Shown here piece after piece: positions 15,858 through 24,248 of a stretch of DNA of 64,000 nt. The notes beneath the pieces were generated by a model. It was not told the origin of the DNA, searched no databases, and saw nothing but the letters and a program-made list of their open reading frames with translations. How positions within the stretch are numbered: position 1 is the first letter of the stretch; every line of letters begins with the position of its first letter. The position numbers were made by a program, and so were the translations under genes. The stretch spans positions 496,001 to 560,000 of the forward strand of contig NZ_MWFK01000003.1 in NCBI RefSeq assembly GCF_002078175.1, in the 5' to 3' direction. This stretch comes from Streptomyces sp. M41(2017). GTDB lineage: Bacteria; Actinomycetota; Actinomycetes; Streptomycetales; Streptomycetaceae.

Positions 15858-17710
15858 AAGCCCTCCGCACGACACGGACCCACGACGCCGAGACGAGCAC
15901 CGCCGTGACGAACACGCCCCCGCCGAGCGACCCCTCGAAAGACCGCGCGAACGACCGCGCGAAGGACCGACCCGCCGCCGAACCGCAGGACGAGGGCACC
16001 CCTCTACTGCGCGTACGGGACCTGTCGGTCTCGTACCGCACCCGCGGAGGCACCGTACGAGCGGTGAGCGGGGTCGACCTCGACGTGTGGCCGGGCCAGG
16101 TGACGGCGGTCGTCGGGGAGTCGGGCTCGGGCAAGAGCACGACGGCGCACGCGATCACCCGGCTGCTGGCGGCGAACGGGAGCATCGACGCCGGAACGAT
16201 CCGCTTCGGCCGCCACGACGACCTCACCGCGCTCTCGGAGCGCGAACTGCGGGCCGTACGCGGCACGAGCATCGGCCTGGTGCCCCAGGATCCGACGGTG
16301 TCGCTGAACCCCGTCAAGCGCATCGGGGAGCAGGTCGCCGAGGTGCTGCGCATCCACGGCCTGGCCTCACGGCGCTCCGCCGCGTCCGAGGCGGTCGGCG
16401 TTCTGGAGCGCGCCGGAATGCCCGATGCGGCCACCCGCGCCCGGCAGTACCCGCACGAACTGTCCGGCGGGATGCGACAGCGTGCCCTGATCGCCGTCGC
16501 CATCGCGGGCAGGCCCCGGCTGATCATCGCCGACGAGCCGACCAGCGCCCTGGACGTGACCGTGCAGCGCGTCATCCTCGACCATCTGGAGCACCTCGCA
16601 CAGGAGTCGGACACCGCGGTCCTGCTGGTGACGCACGACCTGGGCGTCGCCGCCGACCGGGCCGGGCGGATCGTCGTCATGTCCCAGGGCCGCGTCGTGG
16701 AGGCCGGCCGCACCGCCGATGTGCTGGAGAACCCACAAGACCCCTACACCAGGCAGTTGTTGGCCAGTGCGCCGAGCCTGAACACCGCCCGCCCCCGCGT
16801 CACGGTCGCCGGGGCCGCCCCGTCCGCGCGCCCTGACGACACACCCCTGCTCGAACTCCGCAACGTCGTCAAGGAGTTCAGGCTGCCCGCCGCCCCCGAC
16901 GCACCGCGCACCCTGCGCGCGGTCGACGACGTCAGCCTCACACTGCGCCGCGGCCGCACGCTCGCGCTGGTCGGCGAGTCCGGCTCCGGGAAGTCCACCA
17001 CCGCCCGGCTGGCACTCCGGCTGACCGATCCGACCGACGGGCGGGTCCTGTTCGACGGCGAGGACGTCACCGACGCCCGCGGTTCGCGGGCCAGGCAGCT
17101 CCGCAGGCGAGCCCAACTCGTCTACCAGAACCCGTACGCCTCGCTGGATCCCCGGTTCTCCGTCGGCGAAGTGATCACCGAGCCACTGCGGGCCTTCAGG
17201 GTGGGGGACGGTGCCTCCCGTCGGGCCCGGGCGCGCGACCTGCTCGACCGGGTCGCCCTCCCCGCCTCGATGCTCGGCCGCCGCCCGGCGGAGCTGTCCG
17301 GCGGGCAGCGCCAGCGCGTGGCGATCGCCCGCGCGCTCGCCCTGTCGCCCGACCTGGTCGTGTGCGACGAACCGGTGTCCGCGCTCGACGTGTCCGTCCA
17401 GGCCCAGGTCCTCGACCTGCTCGCGGAACTGCAGGCCGACACCTCGGTGGCGTACCTCTTCATCTCGCACGACCTGGCCGTCGTCCGGCAGCTCGCGCAC
17501 GAGGTCGCGGTGATGCGGTCCGGTCGTATCGTCGAGACCGGTACCACCGAGGAGCTGTTCACCGACCCCCGTCACGACTACACCCGCGAGCTGCTCGCCG
17601 CGATCCCCGGCGGCCGGCATTCCCTCCCCGCCGTCTCCGCCGCGCCCTCCGTCGCCCGGCGGACCCCGCCCGGGAGCGACTCCGTCGACCTGATCAAGGA
17701 GCACATATGA
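15854..17710 (+). CDS. ABC transporter dual ATP-binding protein (DppD-DppF fusion)
   Basis: A 618-residue protein containing two complete ABC ATPase domains, equivalent to separate DppD and DppF subunits. Domain 1 has Walker A GESGSGKST (residues 88-96), signature LSGGMRQR and Walker B LIIADEPT; domain 2 has GESGSGKST, LSGGQRQRV and LVVCDEPVSALD. The first 45 residues form a charged, repetitive stretch (DRANDRAKDR) that is probably disordered. ATGA overlap couples it to the permease; a GTG at 15905 is a possible shorter start. Energises the importer encoded just upstream. Fused ATPases of this kind are common in actinobacteria. Confidence 0.94.
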   Translation: MKALRTTRTHDAETSTAVTNTPPPSDPSKDRANDRAKDRPAAEPQDEGTPLLRVRDLSVSYRTRGGTVRAVSGVDLDVWPGQVTAVVGESGSGKSTTAHAITRLLAANGSIDAGTIRFGRHDDLTALSERELRAVRGTSIGLVPQDPTVSLNPVKRIGEQVAEVLRIHGLASRRSAASEAVGVLERAGMPDAATRARQYPHELSGGMRQRALIAVAIAGRPRLIIADEPTSALDVTVQRVILDHLEHLAQESDTAVLLVTHDLGVAADRAGRIVVMSQGRVVEAGRTADVLENPQDPYTRQLLASAPSLNTARPRVTVAGAAPSARPDDTPLLELRNVVKEFRLPAAPDAPRTLRAVDDVSLTLRRGRTLALVGESGSGKSTTARLALRLTDPTDGRVLFDGEDVTDARGSRARQLRRRAQLVYQNPYASLDPRFSVGEVITEPLRAFRVGDGASRRARARDLLDRVALPASMLGRRPAELSGGQRQRVAIARALALSPDLVVCDEPVSALDVSVQAQVLDLLAELQADTSVAYLFISHDLAVVRQLAHEVAVMRSGRIVETGTTEELFTDPRHDYTRELLAAIPGGRHSLPAVSAAPSVARRTPPGSDSVDLIKEHI

Positions 17711-18531
17711 CCGTGCAGGACAGTCCGACAGACCTCCACGCCTTCACCGAGGCCTGGCAGGAGTGGCACAGCCGTCAGGAGGCCCGGCTCGCGGATCCGC
17801 ACGGCTTTCTGGCGATCACCGGTCTGCACTGGCTCAGTGAGGAGCCGCAGCGCTTCCCCGACGCGCCCGGCGCCTGGCGGACCGGCGCGGACGGGGTGAC
17901 GGTGGTCCTCGGCGAGGGCGAGGAACTCGTTCTCGGCGACACGACCGTGCGGGGCGAACACCACTTCGGGGTGCTGCCGGAGCGCAGCAGCGTCAACGCC
18001 GTCTGGGGCGACGCCGTGATCGAGGTGGCCAAGCGCGGCGGGCACGACATCATCCGTCCACGGCATCCCGACACGCCTCTGCGGGCCGCCTTCACCGGCA
18101 CGCCCGCCTACGCTCCGCACCCGCGCTGGACCGTGACCGGTCGCTACGAAGCGTTCGACACACCACGTCCGACGACGGTGGGAGCCGCGGTCGAGGGCCT
18201 TGAGCACGTCTACGACGCGCCGGGAAGGATCAGCTTCGAGCTGGACGGGCGGGAGTTGGCGCTCACCGCGTTCCCCGGCCACGCGGCCGGCAGCCTGCTC
18301 GTCCTGTTCACCGACGCGACCTCGGGTGTCACCACCTACGCCGCGAACCGTGCCCTCGCGCTGGACCCGCCGGCCGAGGACGGCACCGTCACCCTGGACT
18401 TCAACCGGGCCACGAACCTGCCCTGCGCGTACACGGACCTGGCCACCTGCCCGCTGCCTCCGGCGGAGAACCGGCTGCCGCTGGCGATAGACGCCGGCGA
18501 GAAGATCCCCTACGAGCGCGGGGGGTCATGA
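17707..18531 (+). CDS. DUF1684 protein, last gene of the SAM-IV-controlled operon
   Basis: A 274-residue soluble protein of the DUF1684 family, whose biochemical role I do not know. Typical blocks are seen: LADPHGFLAITGLHWLSEEP near the N-terminus, then the central PHPRWTVTGRYE, and the conserved C-terminal DFNRATNLPCAYTDLATCPL followed by NRLPLAIDAGEK. The two cysteines and the charged residues of that last block are the likeliest active-site region. No signal peptide is present. Its start overlaps the stop of the ABC ATPase gene (ATGA), so it is made with the importer and probably acts in the cytosol on the imported compound. Being under a SAM-IV riboswitch suggests a role in releasing or recycling sulfur; this is inference. 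Confidence 0.9.
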   Translation: MTVQDSPTDLHAFTEAWQEWHSRQEARLADPHGFLAITGLHWLSEEPQRFPDAPGAWRTGADGVTVVLGEGEELVLGDTTVRGEHHFGVLPERSSVNAVWGDAVIEVAKRGGHDIIRPRHPDTPLRAAFTGTPAYAPHPRWTVTGRYEAFDTPRPTTVGAAVEGLEHVYDAPGRISFELDGRELALTAFPGHAAGSLLVLFTDATSGVTTYAANRALALDPPAEDGTVTLDFNRATNLPCAYTDLATCPLPPAENRLPLAIDAGEKIPYERGGS

Positions 18532-18651
18532 CCCGCGCCTGACCTCAGGGTGCCGGTGCCGCTCCGACGACGGGGCGGGCGCCGGCGCCCCGCGCGGCGG
18601 GCGGGCATCAGGACCCCGCTCGTGTGGCCTCCGCGCGGACGGGCGCGGACC

Positions 18652-18966
18652 TCAACTCGCCCTGGACCCCGTCAGCGCCACGTCCCGCCCGGCCCGCTCG
18701 TGTTCCACCCGGGCCGTCTCCAGGAGCCGTCGCCAGGAGGTGACCGTAGGGCGCCTTCGGAGCAGGGCCCGGCGTTCGCGTTCCGTCATGCCGCCCCACA
18801 CGCCGTGCTCGATGCGCTGGTCCAGCGCATAGGAGAGGCACTCGGTGAGAACAGGGCAGCCACTGCACAAGGCTTTGGCGCGGTTCTGCGCCGCACCCTC
18901 GACGAACAGCTCGTCAGGGTCGGCCTTGCGGCACAGCCCTCGGTCGCTCCAGTCGGTGCTCGCCAT
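18652..18966 (-). CDS. WhiB-family regulator, WblA-like
   Basis: A 104-residue iron-sulfur transcription factor. The four cluster-binding cysteines are Cys12, 34, 37 and 43 (C-x21-C-x2-C-x5-C), followed by the sigma-contact turn GVWGGMTERERRALLRRRP. The C-terminal PTVTSWRRLLETARVEHER matches what I recall of WblA, a pleiotropic regulator of development and antibiotic production, rather than WhiB, WhiD or WblC. The chromosomal wblA normally sits elsewhere, so this may be a paralogue. ATG 18966 begins MASTDWSDRG as expected for the family. WhiB proteins bind the major sigma factor and respond to redox or nitric oxide through the [4Fe-4S] cluster. Confidence 0.92.
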   Translation of the reverse strand: MASTDWSDRGLCRKADPDELFVEGAAQNRAKALCSGCPVLTECLSYALDQRIEHGVWGGMTERERRALLRRRPTVTSWRRLLETARVEHERAGRDVALTGSRAS

Positions 18967-19236
18967 CTCGTGATGCCGTCCTCTCCCCTGGCCCCGCGCC
19001 TGCGAGTTGCCCCCTTGCCGTGAGCAACAGGCATATGACACTACGCCTTTCGAGGATCGTCACTCTATCTGCAGTCCGTCACCACACCTTCGGGTGATCG
19101 AAGCTTGCCTCCGGCACGCGAAAGCGCTAGAGAAGCGCATCCCGGATCAAACAACGCCGGAAGATCGGCAGAGGACGACGCGTCGAGGTGCCGGATTCGA
19201 TTGATCCCGATCCCGAGCAGCCCGTTTCCGACGGTC

Positions 19237-19935
19237 TCAGCGGTCGGAACGGAGCTTCTTCTCCGACGTGGCGCGCACGACGGCCACCAGAGCCGCCGTC
19301 ACGAGCACGGCGGGGATCGCCGGCGCCCCGAGACGGGCCCAGCGGACGGCGAGACCGCCGAGGGCCGCGCCCACGGGGATGAGGGCGACGATCAGGGCGA
19401 CGTGCCGGTCGAACGTACGGCGCTGCACGACGTCCGCGACCAGTCCGGTGATGGCCCCGGTCATGTACGCCGTCGTCTCGGCACCCCCGGTCACGATCCG
19501 GACGCCGCCGTTCTGGCATCCCATGGCCAGCGAACTGGCCGCCAGCAGCGCCGCCCGTTGCGTCGCCCCCGGCTCGCCGCCCACGCCGAGCCAGAAGATC
19601 CACACCCCCCACAGCAGCACGCACTCGGCCATGAGGGCGGCCCGCGCTCCCCCGGTCCGGTGACGCCGTCGTCCGAGCCCCACCGCCGCCCTGCTGCCGA
19701 GCACCACACCCACCACGTAGGCGACGATCGCCAGCGCCGCGAGACGGGTCGTTCCGGGATGCCCGCCGCCGAGGCCCAGCCCGAGCAGGGCGAGGTTGGC
19801 GGTCATGACGCTGGTGAACACCCCGCCGAGCACCAGGAACCCGACCGCGTTGACGCAGCCGGCGGCCGCGGTCAGCAGGTACTGCGCCGTCCGGTCCAGC
19901 GCCGGAGCGGAGGGGTGGCCGCGATCGGCGGGCAT
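19237..19935 (-). CDS. YoaK/DUF1275 family membrane protein
   Basis: A 232-residue membrane protein with about six hydrophobic segments. The family signature is visible in AAAGCVNAVGFLVLGGVFTSVMTANL and MGCQNGGVRIVTGGAETTAYMTGAI, both typical of DUF1275 (YoaK) proteins, thought to be transporters or exporters of unknown substrate. GGAGGAG lies directly before ATG 19935, which decides that start over an upstream in-frame Met. A second family member lies at 36147-36884. No operon partner; the upstream gene ltrA is divergent. Confidence 0.88.
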   Translation of the reverse strand: MPADRGHPSAPALDRTAQYLLTAAAGCVNAVGFLVLGGVFTSVMTANLALLGLGLGGGHPGTTRLAALAIVAYVVGVVLGSRAAVGLGRRRHRTGGARAALMAECVLLWGVWIFWLGVGGEPGATQRAALLAASSLAMGCQNGGVRIVTGGAETTAYMTGAITGLVADVVQRRTFDRHVALIVALIPVGAALGGLAVRWARLGAPAIPAVLVTAALVAVVRATSEKKLRSDR

Positions 19936-20261
19936 GGCTCCTCCGTTCGCCGCTGCGTGTGCCGTCGTACGTCGCCGGGGCGGCCCGCGGACGTCCGACA
20001 GCGGTGTGGCGGGAGCCGCCGGACCTCCCACGGTATAGCCGCCACCGGAAGGGCGCCCGGTCGGCGGTGCGATCGCACGGCGGCGGTTCCCCGACCGGGC
20101 GTCGGCGCCACGTCCTCGCGGAAAGGCCGCGCCCGGTGTGACCTGGCTAGGGTTGGGATCCCCCTCGGCACAGCGGACCCCGCCGGGGCGGGTGTGCGGA
20201 CGGACACGGTGGGTGCGCCGTCCGGCCGACCGGCCGTTGTCGTGAGAGCGCAGGGAGCGTT

Positions 20262-21494
20262 GTGAACGAGGTATCGACCGCCCGGCCGGAGCCCGAGGCC
20301 GAACGGCACGCCAGTTGGCTGGAGTTGTTCTTCGACCTGGTCGCCGTGGCGGGCGTGGCCCAGATCGCGCACCTGTTGCACGGCGAACCGGATCTGCCGG
20401 ACCTCGGCATGTACGCCCTGTTGTTCCTGGCGCTGTGGACCGCGTGGATCTGCTTCACCCTCTACGGGAACGTGGCCGGGGAGGGCACCCATGCCCGCAC
20501 GGTGCTGGCCGCGATGTTCGGGATGGCCGTGATGGCGGCCGCGGTGTCCGGCGTCCACGACGGCGACCACGGTCAGGCCAGGGCCTTCGCCCTCGCCTAC
20601 GTCCTCATCCGGCTCCTGGCCAACCGGGCGTGGGAGTTCCGTCGCGAGATCCTCGTCGACTGGCCCGCCGCCCAGATGTCGCTCGGCGTGATCCCGTGGA
20701 TCGTCTCGCTGTGGGCGCACGAACCCGTCCGCTACTGGCTGTGGGCTCTGGGCATCGCCCTCGACCTGTACGTCACCTTCAGCGTCTCCGCGCGGGACAT
20801 CGTGCAGAGCCGCGAGGCCCACCGGCGTCGGGAGGCACGCCGTTCGCGCGGCAAGGACGCGACGCGCCCCCCGCGCCGCGACGACGGGCCCGTTTCGCTC
20901 GCCGCGGCGCAGGCCGACCACCTGAGCGAGCGGCTCGGCCTCTTCGTGATCATCGTCCTCGGCGAAGGGGTGGCGCAGATGATCGACGCCGCCTCCGAAA
21001 CCGAGTGGACCAGGAAGCTCTACGCCTTCGCCGTCGCCGGGTTCTTCCTCCTGGTCTCCCTGTGGTCGTTGTCCTTCCGGCACGGCTACGCGGGCGTGCC
21101 GCACCTGACCGCGCAGTCGCTGCCCGCCCGGGCGGCACTCCCCCTGCACTGCTTCGTGTCCGGCTGTCTCGCCGCCCTGGCGGCCGGCCTGGGCGCCGCG
21201 GTCGAGCACCTGCACTCCCTTCCGACCGGCACCCGATGGCTGCTCTGCTCGTCGCTGGCCGGGTACTTCCTGCTCAGCGGGCTCGCCGCGCTGCGGCACG
21301 CGGCCCGCGAGCGCCGCTGGCTGCTGACCGTCGCCCTGCCGTGCACCGCGCTGCCCCTGCTGGTAGCCGCCTTCGGGTCCCGGCTGGCGACGGTGACCGT
21401 GGTCTGGCTGCTCGTGGCGATCACGATGTGGCCGACGTACTACGAGAGCCGACGGGCGAGGAACGCGCGGGCCGCCGCCGCCTCGACGACTTGA
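20262..21494 (+). CDS. Low-temperature-requirement A (LtrA) family membrane protein
   Basis: A 410-residue polytopic membrane protein. The N-terminal block ASWLELFFDLVAVAGVAQIAH is the hallmark of the LtrA family, named from a Listeria gene needed for growth in the cold; its molecular activity is not established. About ten to twelve hydrophobic segments follow, with a charged, Arg-rich loop near the middle (residues about 185-215). FVIIVLGEGVAQMID is a second conserved segment. GTG 20262 is preceded by GGGAGC. The gene appears to stand alone and diverges from the YoaK-like gene. Confidence 0.88.
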   Translation: MNEVSTARPEPEAERHASWLELFFDLVAVAGVAQIAHLLHGEPDLPDLGMYALLFLALWTAWICFTLYGNVAGEGTHARTVLAAMFGMAVMAAAVSGVHDGDHGQARAFALAYVLIRLLANRAWEFRREILVDWPAAQMSLGVIPWIVSLWAHEPVRYWLWALGIALDLYVTFSVSARDIVQSREAHRRREARRSRGKDATRPPRRDDGPVSLAAAQADHLSERLGLFVIIVLGEGVAQMIDAASETEWTRKLYAFAVAGFFLLVSLWSLSFRHGYAGVPHLTAQSLPARAALPLHCFVSGCLAALAAGLGAAVEHLHSLPTGTRWLLCSSLAGYFLLSGLAALRHAARERRWLLTVALPCTALPLLVAAFGSRLATVTVVWLLVAITMWPTYYESRRARNARAAAASTT

Positions 21495-21592
21495 GGAGCG
21501 GCCCGAGCACGGGAGGACTCCGGACTCCGGGCCGGTACCTGCCCCGTGCGCCTCTCCCACGACCGGTGCGGAAACGACTTAAATACCGTCAC

Positions 21593-21850
21593 ATGACTAC
21601 CGAACCGCGGAGCTTCACGATCCTGCTGGTCCCCGAGCACCTGGCGGACGGGGGCGGTACGGCCCCCGAAGAGGCCGCGGTGCGCTCCGCGGTCGTCGAG
21701 GCGACCGGCGAGATGGGCGAGACGGGCTACCCCCGTTACGCGGGGCAGGGCTTCGTCGCCGACATCGACCCCCGTACACGGGTCGTGGAGGGCGTCCTGG
21801 TCGACGGTTCGGAGCTGGACTACGGAATGGCCGCCGTGGTCGCTTCCTGA
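21593..21850 (+). CDS. Small hypothetical protein
   Basis: An 85-residue acidic soluble protein beginning MTTEPRSFTILLVPEHLADGG. It has an alternating beta-helix pattern (SFTILLVPEH, AAVRSAVVEATGEMG, GFVADIDPRTRVVEG) that suggests a small alpha/beta fold. I do not recognise the family. The ribosome site is weak. An unusually A+T-rich stretch (ACTTAAATACCGTCAC) lies just upstream of the ATG and may be part of the promoter, in which case the leader is very short. Codon use has normal Streptomyces third-position GC. Confidence 0.65.
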   Translation: MTTEPRSFTILLVPEHLADGGGTAPEEAAVRSAVVEATGEMGETGYPRYAGQGFVADIDPRTRVVEGVLVDGSELDYGMAAVVAS

Positions 21851-22120
21851 GCGACCCGGTGGCGGCCCCGACCGACCGGGCACGCGGCCGCCCGACGAAC
21901 CCCGCCCGGCAGACCGTTCCCGTACCGCTCGACGCATGGCCCGGCGCACCGCGAAACCGCACGCGACTGCGCCCGGCGACCCGTCCCCGGCCGTACCGAC
22001 CGAGGACATGGCGCCGCCGGACGTCCCAGCACGTCAGCCCCTGCCCACGGGCAGGACTACAGAGGCGACGCAAGGGCATCAGGCCTACGATCGGGGGTAC
22101 TCCGACTGTGGAGGTTCAAG

Positions 22121-22477
22121 ATGTTCGAGGCAGGTGACATCCGCGAATGGCGTGGCCACGACGTGGTGGATTCCGGTGGCCACAAGATCGGCATGCTGGA
22201 GTCGGTCTACGTGGACACGGCGACCGATGATCCGTCCTTCGCCACGGTGACGGTGGGCATGCCCACACGGCGCCGTCTGGTGTTCGTCCCGCTCGACGGC
22301 GCAACCGTCGGCCCCGGGTATCTGAAGGTCGTTCACGACAAGAACCTGGTCAAGAAGGCTCCGTCGATCGACACGGACGGCGTACTGCCTGCCGAGGACG
22401 AGCCGGGAGTCTTCGCGCACTACGAGCTCGAGTACACACCGGGCGCGAAGGGCGAGCGTCGCCTCGCCCGCCGTTGA
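22121..22477 (+). CDS. PRC-barrel domain protein
   Basis: A 118-residue protein with a PRC-barrel fold. The core is seen in IREWRGHDVVDSGGHKIGMLESVYVD and the strand pattern RRLVFVPLDGATVGPGYLKVVHDK. PRC-barrel proteins occur in photosynthetic reaction centres, RimM and many stress proteins, where they mediate protein contacts; this one has no attached domain that gives a role. GGAGG stands before ATG 22121. A possible SigB-type promoter (GCAT, 15 bases, GGGTAC at 22095-22100) lies about 20 bases upstream but is a weak match. The next gene, a 57-residue membrane peptide, follows closely. Confidence 0.85.
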   Translation: MFEAGDIREWRGHDVVDSGGHKIGMLESVYVDTATDDPSFATVTVGMPTRRRLVFVPLDGATVGPGYLKVVHDKNLVKKAPSIDTDGVLPAEDEPGVFAHYELEYTPGAKGERRLARR

Positions 22478-22502
22478 ACCGCCGAAGCCGCCTGGAGACC
22501 CG

Positions 22503-22676
22503 ATGAGCCTGTTCCTCTTCCTGATTCTCGTAGCCGTCGTCCTGGGCATCATCGGCGTGGCCGTCCACGGCCTGTTCTATCTGCTGGTCATCGGATGCGT
22601 CGTGCTGCTCGGCGCGCTCGCCTACGGCGCGATGCGCTTCCGCCGCGGCGGCCGCAGGCAGCGCATCGCCCGCTGA
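22503..22676 (+). CDS. Small hydrophobic membrane protein
   Basis: A 57-residue protein, MSLFLFLILVAVVLGIIGVA at the N-terminus, with two hydrophobic segments (residues about 2-22 and 25-43) and a strongly basic tail (RFRRGGRRQRIAR). It resembles the small hydrophobic proteins that often accompany PRC-barrel or stress genes in actinobacteria. GGAG is seven bases upstream of ATG 22503, and the gene follows the PRC-barrel gene by 25 bases, so they are probably one transcript. Function unknown. Confidence 0.75.
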   Translation: MSLFLFLILVAVVLGIIGVAVHGLFYLLVIGCVVLLGALAYGAMRFRRGGRRQRIAR

Positions 22677-22704
22677 CCGGCCACCTCGCCCCCGCGTCTC
22701 CGTC

Positions 22705-22737
22705 CGGGCCGCGACCGACTCGTGTCGGCGCGGCCCG
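22705..22737. terminator. Bidirectional terminator hairpin
   Basis: CGGGCCGCG pairs with CGCGGCCCG and CCGAC with GTCGG around a TCGT loop, giving a 14-pair stem with one bulged base. It lies between the convergent small membrane gene and the PLP decarboxylase gene. Confidence 0.75.
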
Positions 22738-22745
22738 AGTTGCGT

Positions 22746-24248
22746 TCAGCCTCCCAGGTACGGGCTGTACAGCGCGGACAGGAAGCGGGTGACGATCACT
22801 TCGCGGGTGGCCGGCGGGAGGGCGTCCAGGAGCCGGTTGACCGGCGCCATGCGGGACGCGCCCTCGCCGCTGAGGTCGACACCCGCGGCGGGCAGGAGCG
22901 CGGCGAAGGAGGCGTTGTCCAGTTCGGTCAGGTCCACCTGCCGGAGCAGGTCGACGATGTCGGCGGGAGGCATCGGGGGGCCGAGGGGACGGACGACGTC
23001 GACGCAGGCGCGCAGGACGGCGAGGAGGCCGTCGACACCGTCCTCGCTGACGCCGGTCAGCGTCAGGTGCAGGTTGGCGGGGAGGCCGTCGAGACTGAGC
23101 TGGGGCTGGAGGAAGTAGCCCCGGGCACGGGTCTCGTCGGCGAGGGCGAACAGGTCGAGCGGAGCCCCGGCGGCCGGGTCGGTGCCGATCGCGACGAGGG
23201 TGGCGTCCGGAGTGCCGAGGACGGTGAGGCCGTCGATGGCCTCGACTCCGGCGATCAGCCGGCGGGTCGCGGAGAGGGCGGCGCGGCCGAGTTCGCGGTA
23301 TCCGTCGGCGCCGAGCGACTGCAGCGTGGCCCAGGCTCCGGCGAGCGGTCCGGCCCCCTTGCTGCTCTGGATGGTGGAGTTGACGACCGTGTAGCCGGGC
23401 CAGGTGGCGCAGGCGTAGTAGGCGCCGAGGCGCATCGCCTCGTCGCGGAACAGCAGGACCGAGGCCCCCTTGGGCGCGTAGCCGAACTTGTGCAGGTCGC
23501 ACGAGAGCGAGGTGACGCCCGGGACGGACAGGTCGAAGGCGGGTATCGCCGCACCGGCCTCCGCGAGCCAGGGCAGCAGCCAGCCGCCGACGCAGGCGTC
23601 GACGTGGCAGGGGATGCCGCGGGCGGCGGCGTCGGCGGCGATCTCGGCGACGGGGTCGACGACTCCGTGGGCGTAGGACGGCGCGGAGGCGACGACGAGG
23701 ACGGTGTTCTCGTTGCACAGGGCGGCGGTCGCGGCGGGGTCGGCGCGATAGGTCGACGGGTCGACCGGTGCGCTGCGTACGGTGACGCGCAGATAGCTGC
23801 CGGCCTTGTGGAAGGCGGCGTGGGCGGTGACGGGGACAACGATCTCGGGGGCGAGGATGTCGGGGCGGGCGTCGCGTGCGGCCTTGACGGCCAGCATGAT
23901 CGACTCGGTGCCGCCGCTGGTGAAGATGCCCGGGGTGGTGTCGTCGCCGCCGAGACGGCAGGCCGTCGCGCCGACCACCTGGCGTTCCAGGGCGACGATG
24001 CTCGGGAACGCCGTCGGGTCGAGGCCGTTGACCTCCATCATCGCCACGTAGGCCTGTTCGGCGGTGTCGCGGACCTCGGGGCGCCCGCTGTCGTAGACGT
24101 ACGCGGTGGTGTGGCCTCCGCGGGTGGGCAGGTCCGCCGCGGTGAGGACGGCGAGTTCGGCGAGGAGCTCGGCGCCGGGTCGGCCCGTCTCGGGCAGGCC
24201 GGGGTGGGCGGACCGCGGGGTGGCGGAGGCCTGCTGAGGAGTCGTCAT
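22746..24248 (-). CDS. PLP-dependent decarboxylase/lyase (sphingosine-phosphate-lyase-like)
   Basis: A 500-residue fold-type I PLP enzyme of the group II decarboxylase superfamily. Features include FTSGGTESIMLAVKAARDAR for phosphate binding, HVDACVGGW with the Asp that contacts the pyridine nitrogen, and SCDLHKFGYAPKGAS with the PLP-binding Lys. These last two strings resemble sphingosine-1-phosphate lyase and archaeal tyrosine decarboxylase more than glutamate decarboxylase. Substrate may be an amino acid or a long-chain phosphorylated base. The start at 24248 overlaps the stop of the MFS gene (ATGA), so it is coupled to a transporter and a TetR regulator. A biogenic-amine or sphingoid role is possible; context favours import followed by breakdown. 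Confidence 0.88.
   Translation of the reverse strand: MTTPQQASATPRSAHPGLPETGRPGAELLAELAVLTAADLPTRGGHTTAYVYDSGRPEVRDTAEQAYVAMMEVNGLDPTAFPSIVALERQVVGATACRLGGDDTTPGIFTSGGTESIMLAVKAARDARPDILAPEIVVPVTAHAAFHKAGSYLRVTVRSAPVDPSTYRADPAATAALCNENTVLVVASAPSYAHGVVDPVAEIAADAAARGIPCHVDACVGGWLLPWLAEAGAAIPAFDLSVPGVTSLSCDLHKFGYAPKGASVLLFRDEAMRLGAYYACATWPGYTVVNSTIQSSKGAGPLAGAWATLQSLGADGYRELGRAALSATRRLIAGVEAIDGLTVLGTPDATLVAIGTDPAAGAPLDLFALADETRARGYFLQPQLSLDGLPANLHLTLTGVSEDGVDGLLAVLRACVDVVRPLGPPMPPADIVDLLRQVDLTELDNASFAALLPAAGVDLSGEGASRMAPVNRLLDALPPATREVIVTRFLSALYSPYLGG

Noticed and set aside
22076..22100. SigB-type promoter (GCAT-N15-GGGTAC) before the PRC-barrel gene
   Set aside because: The -10 part is good but the -35 matches only the loosest consensus; kept as a remark in the gene entry, not as a feature.
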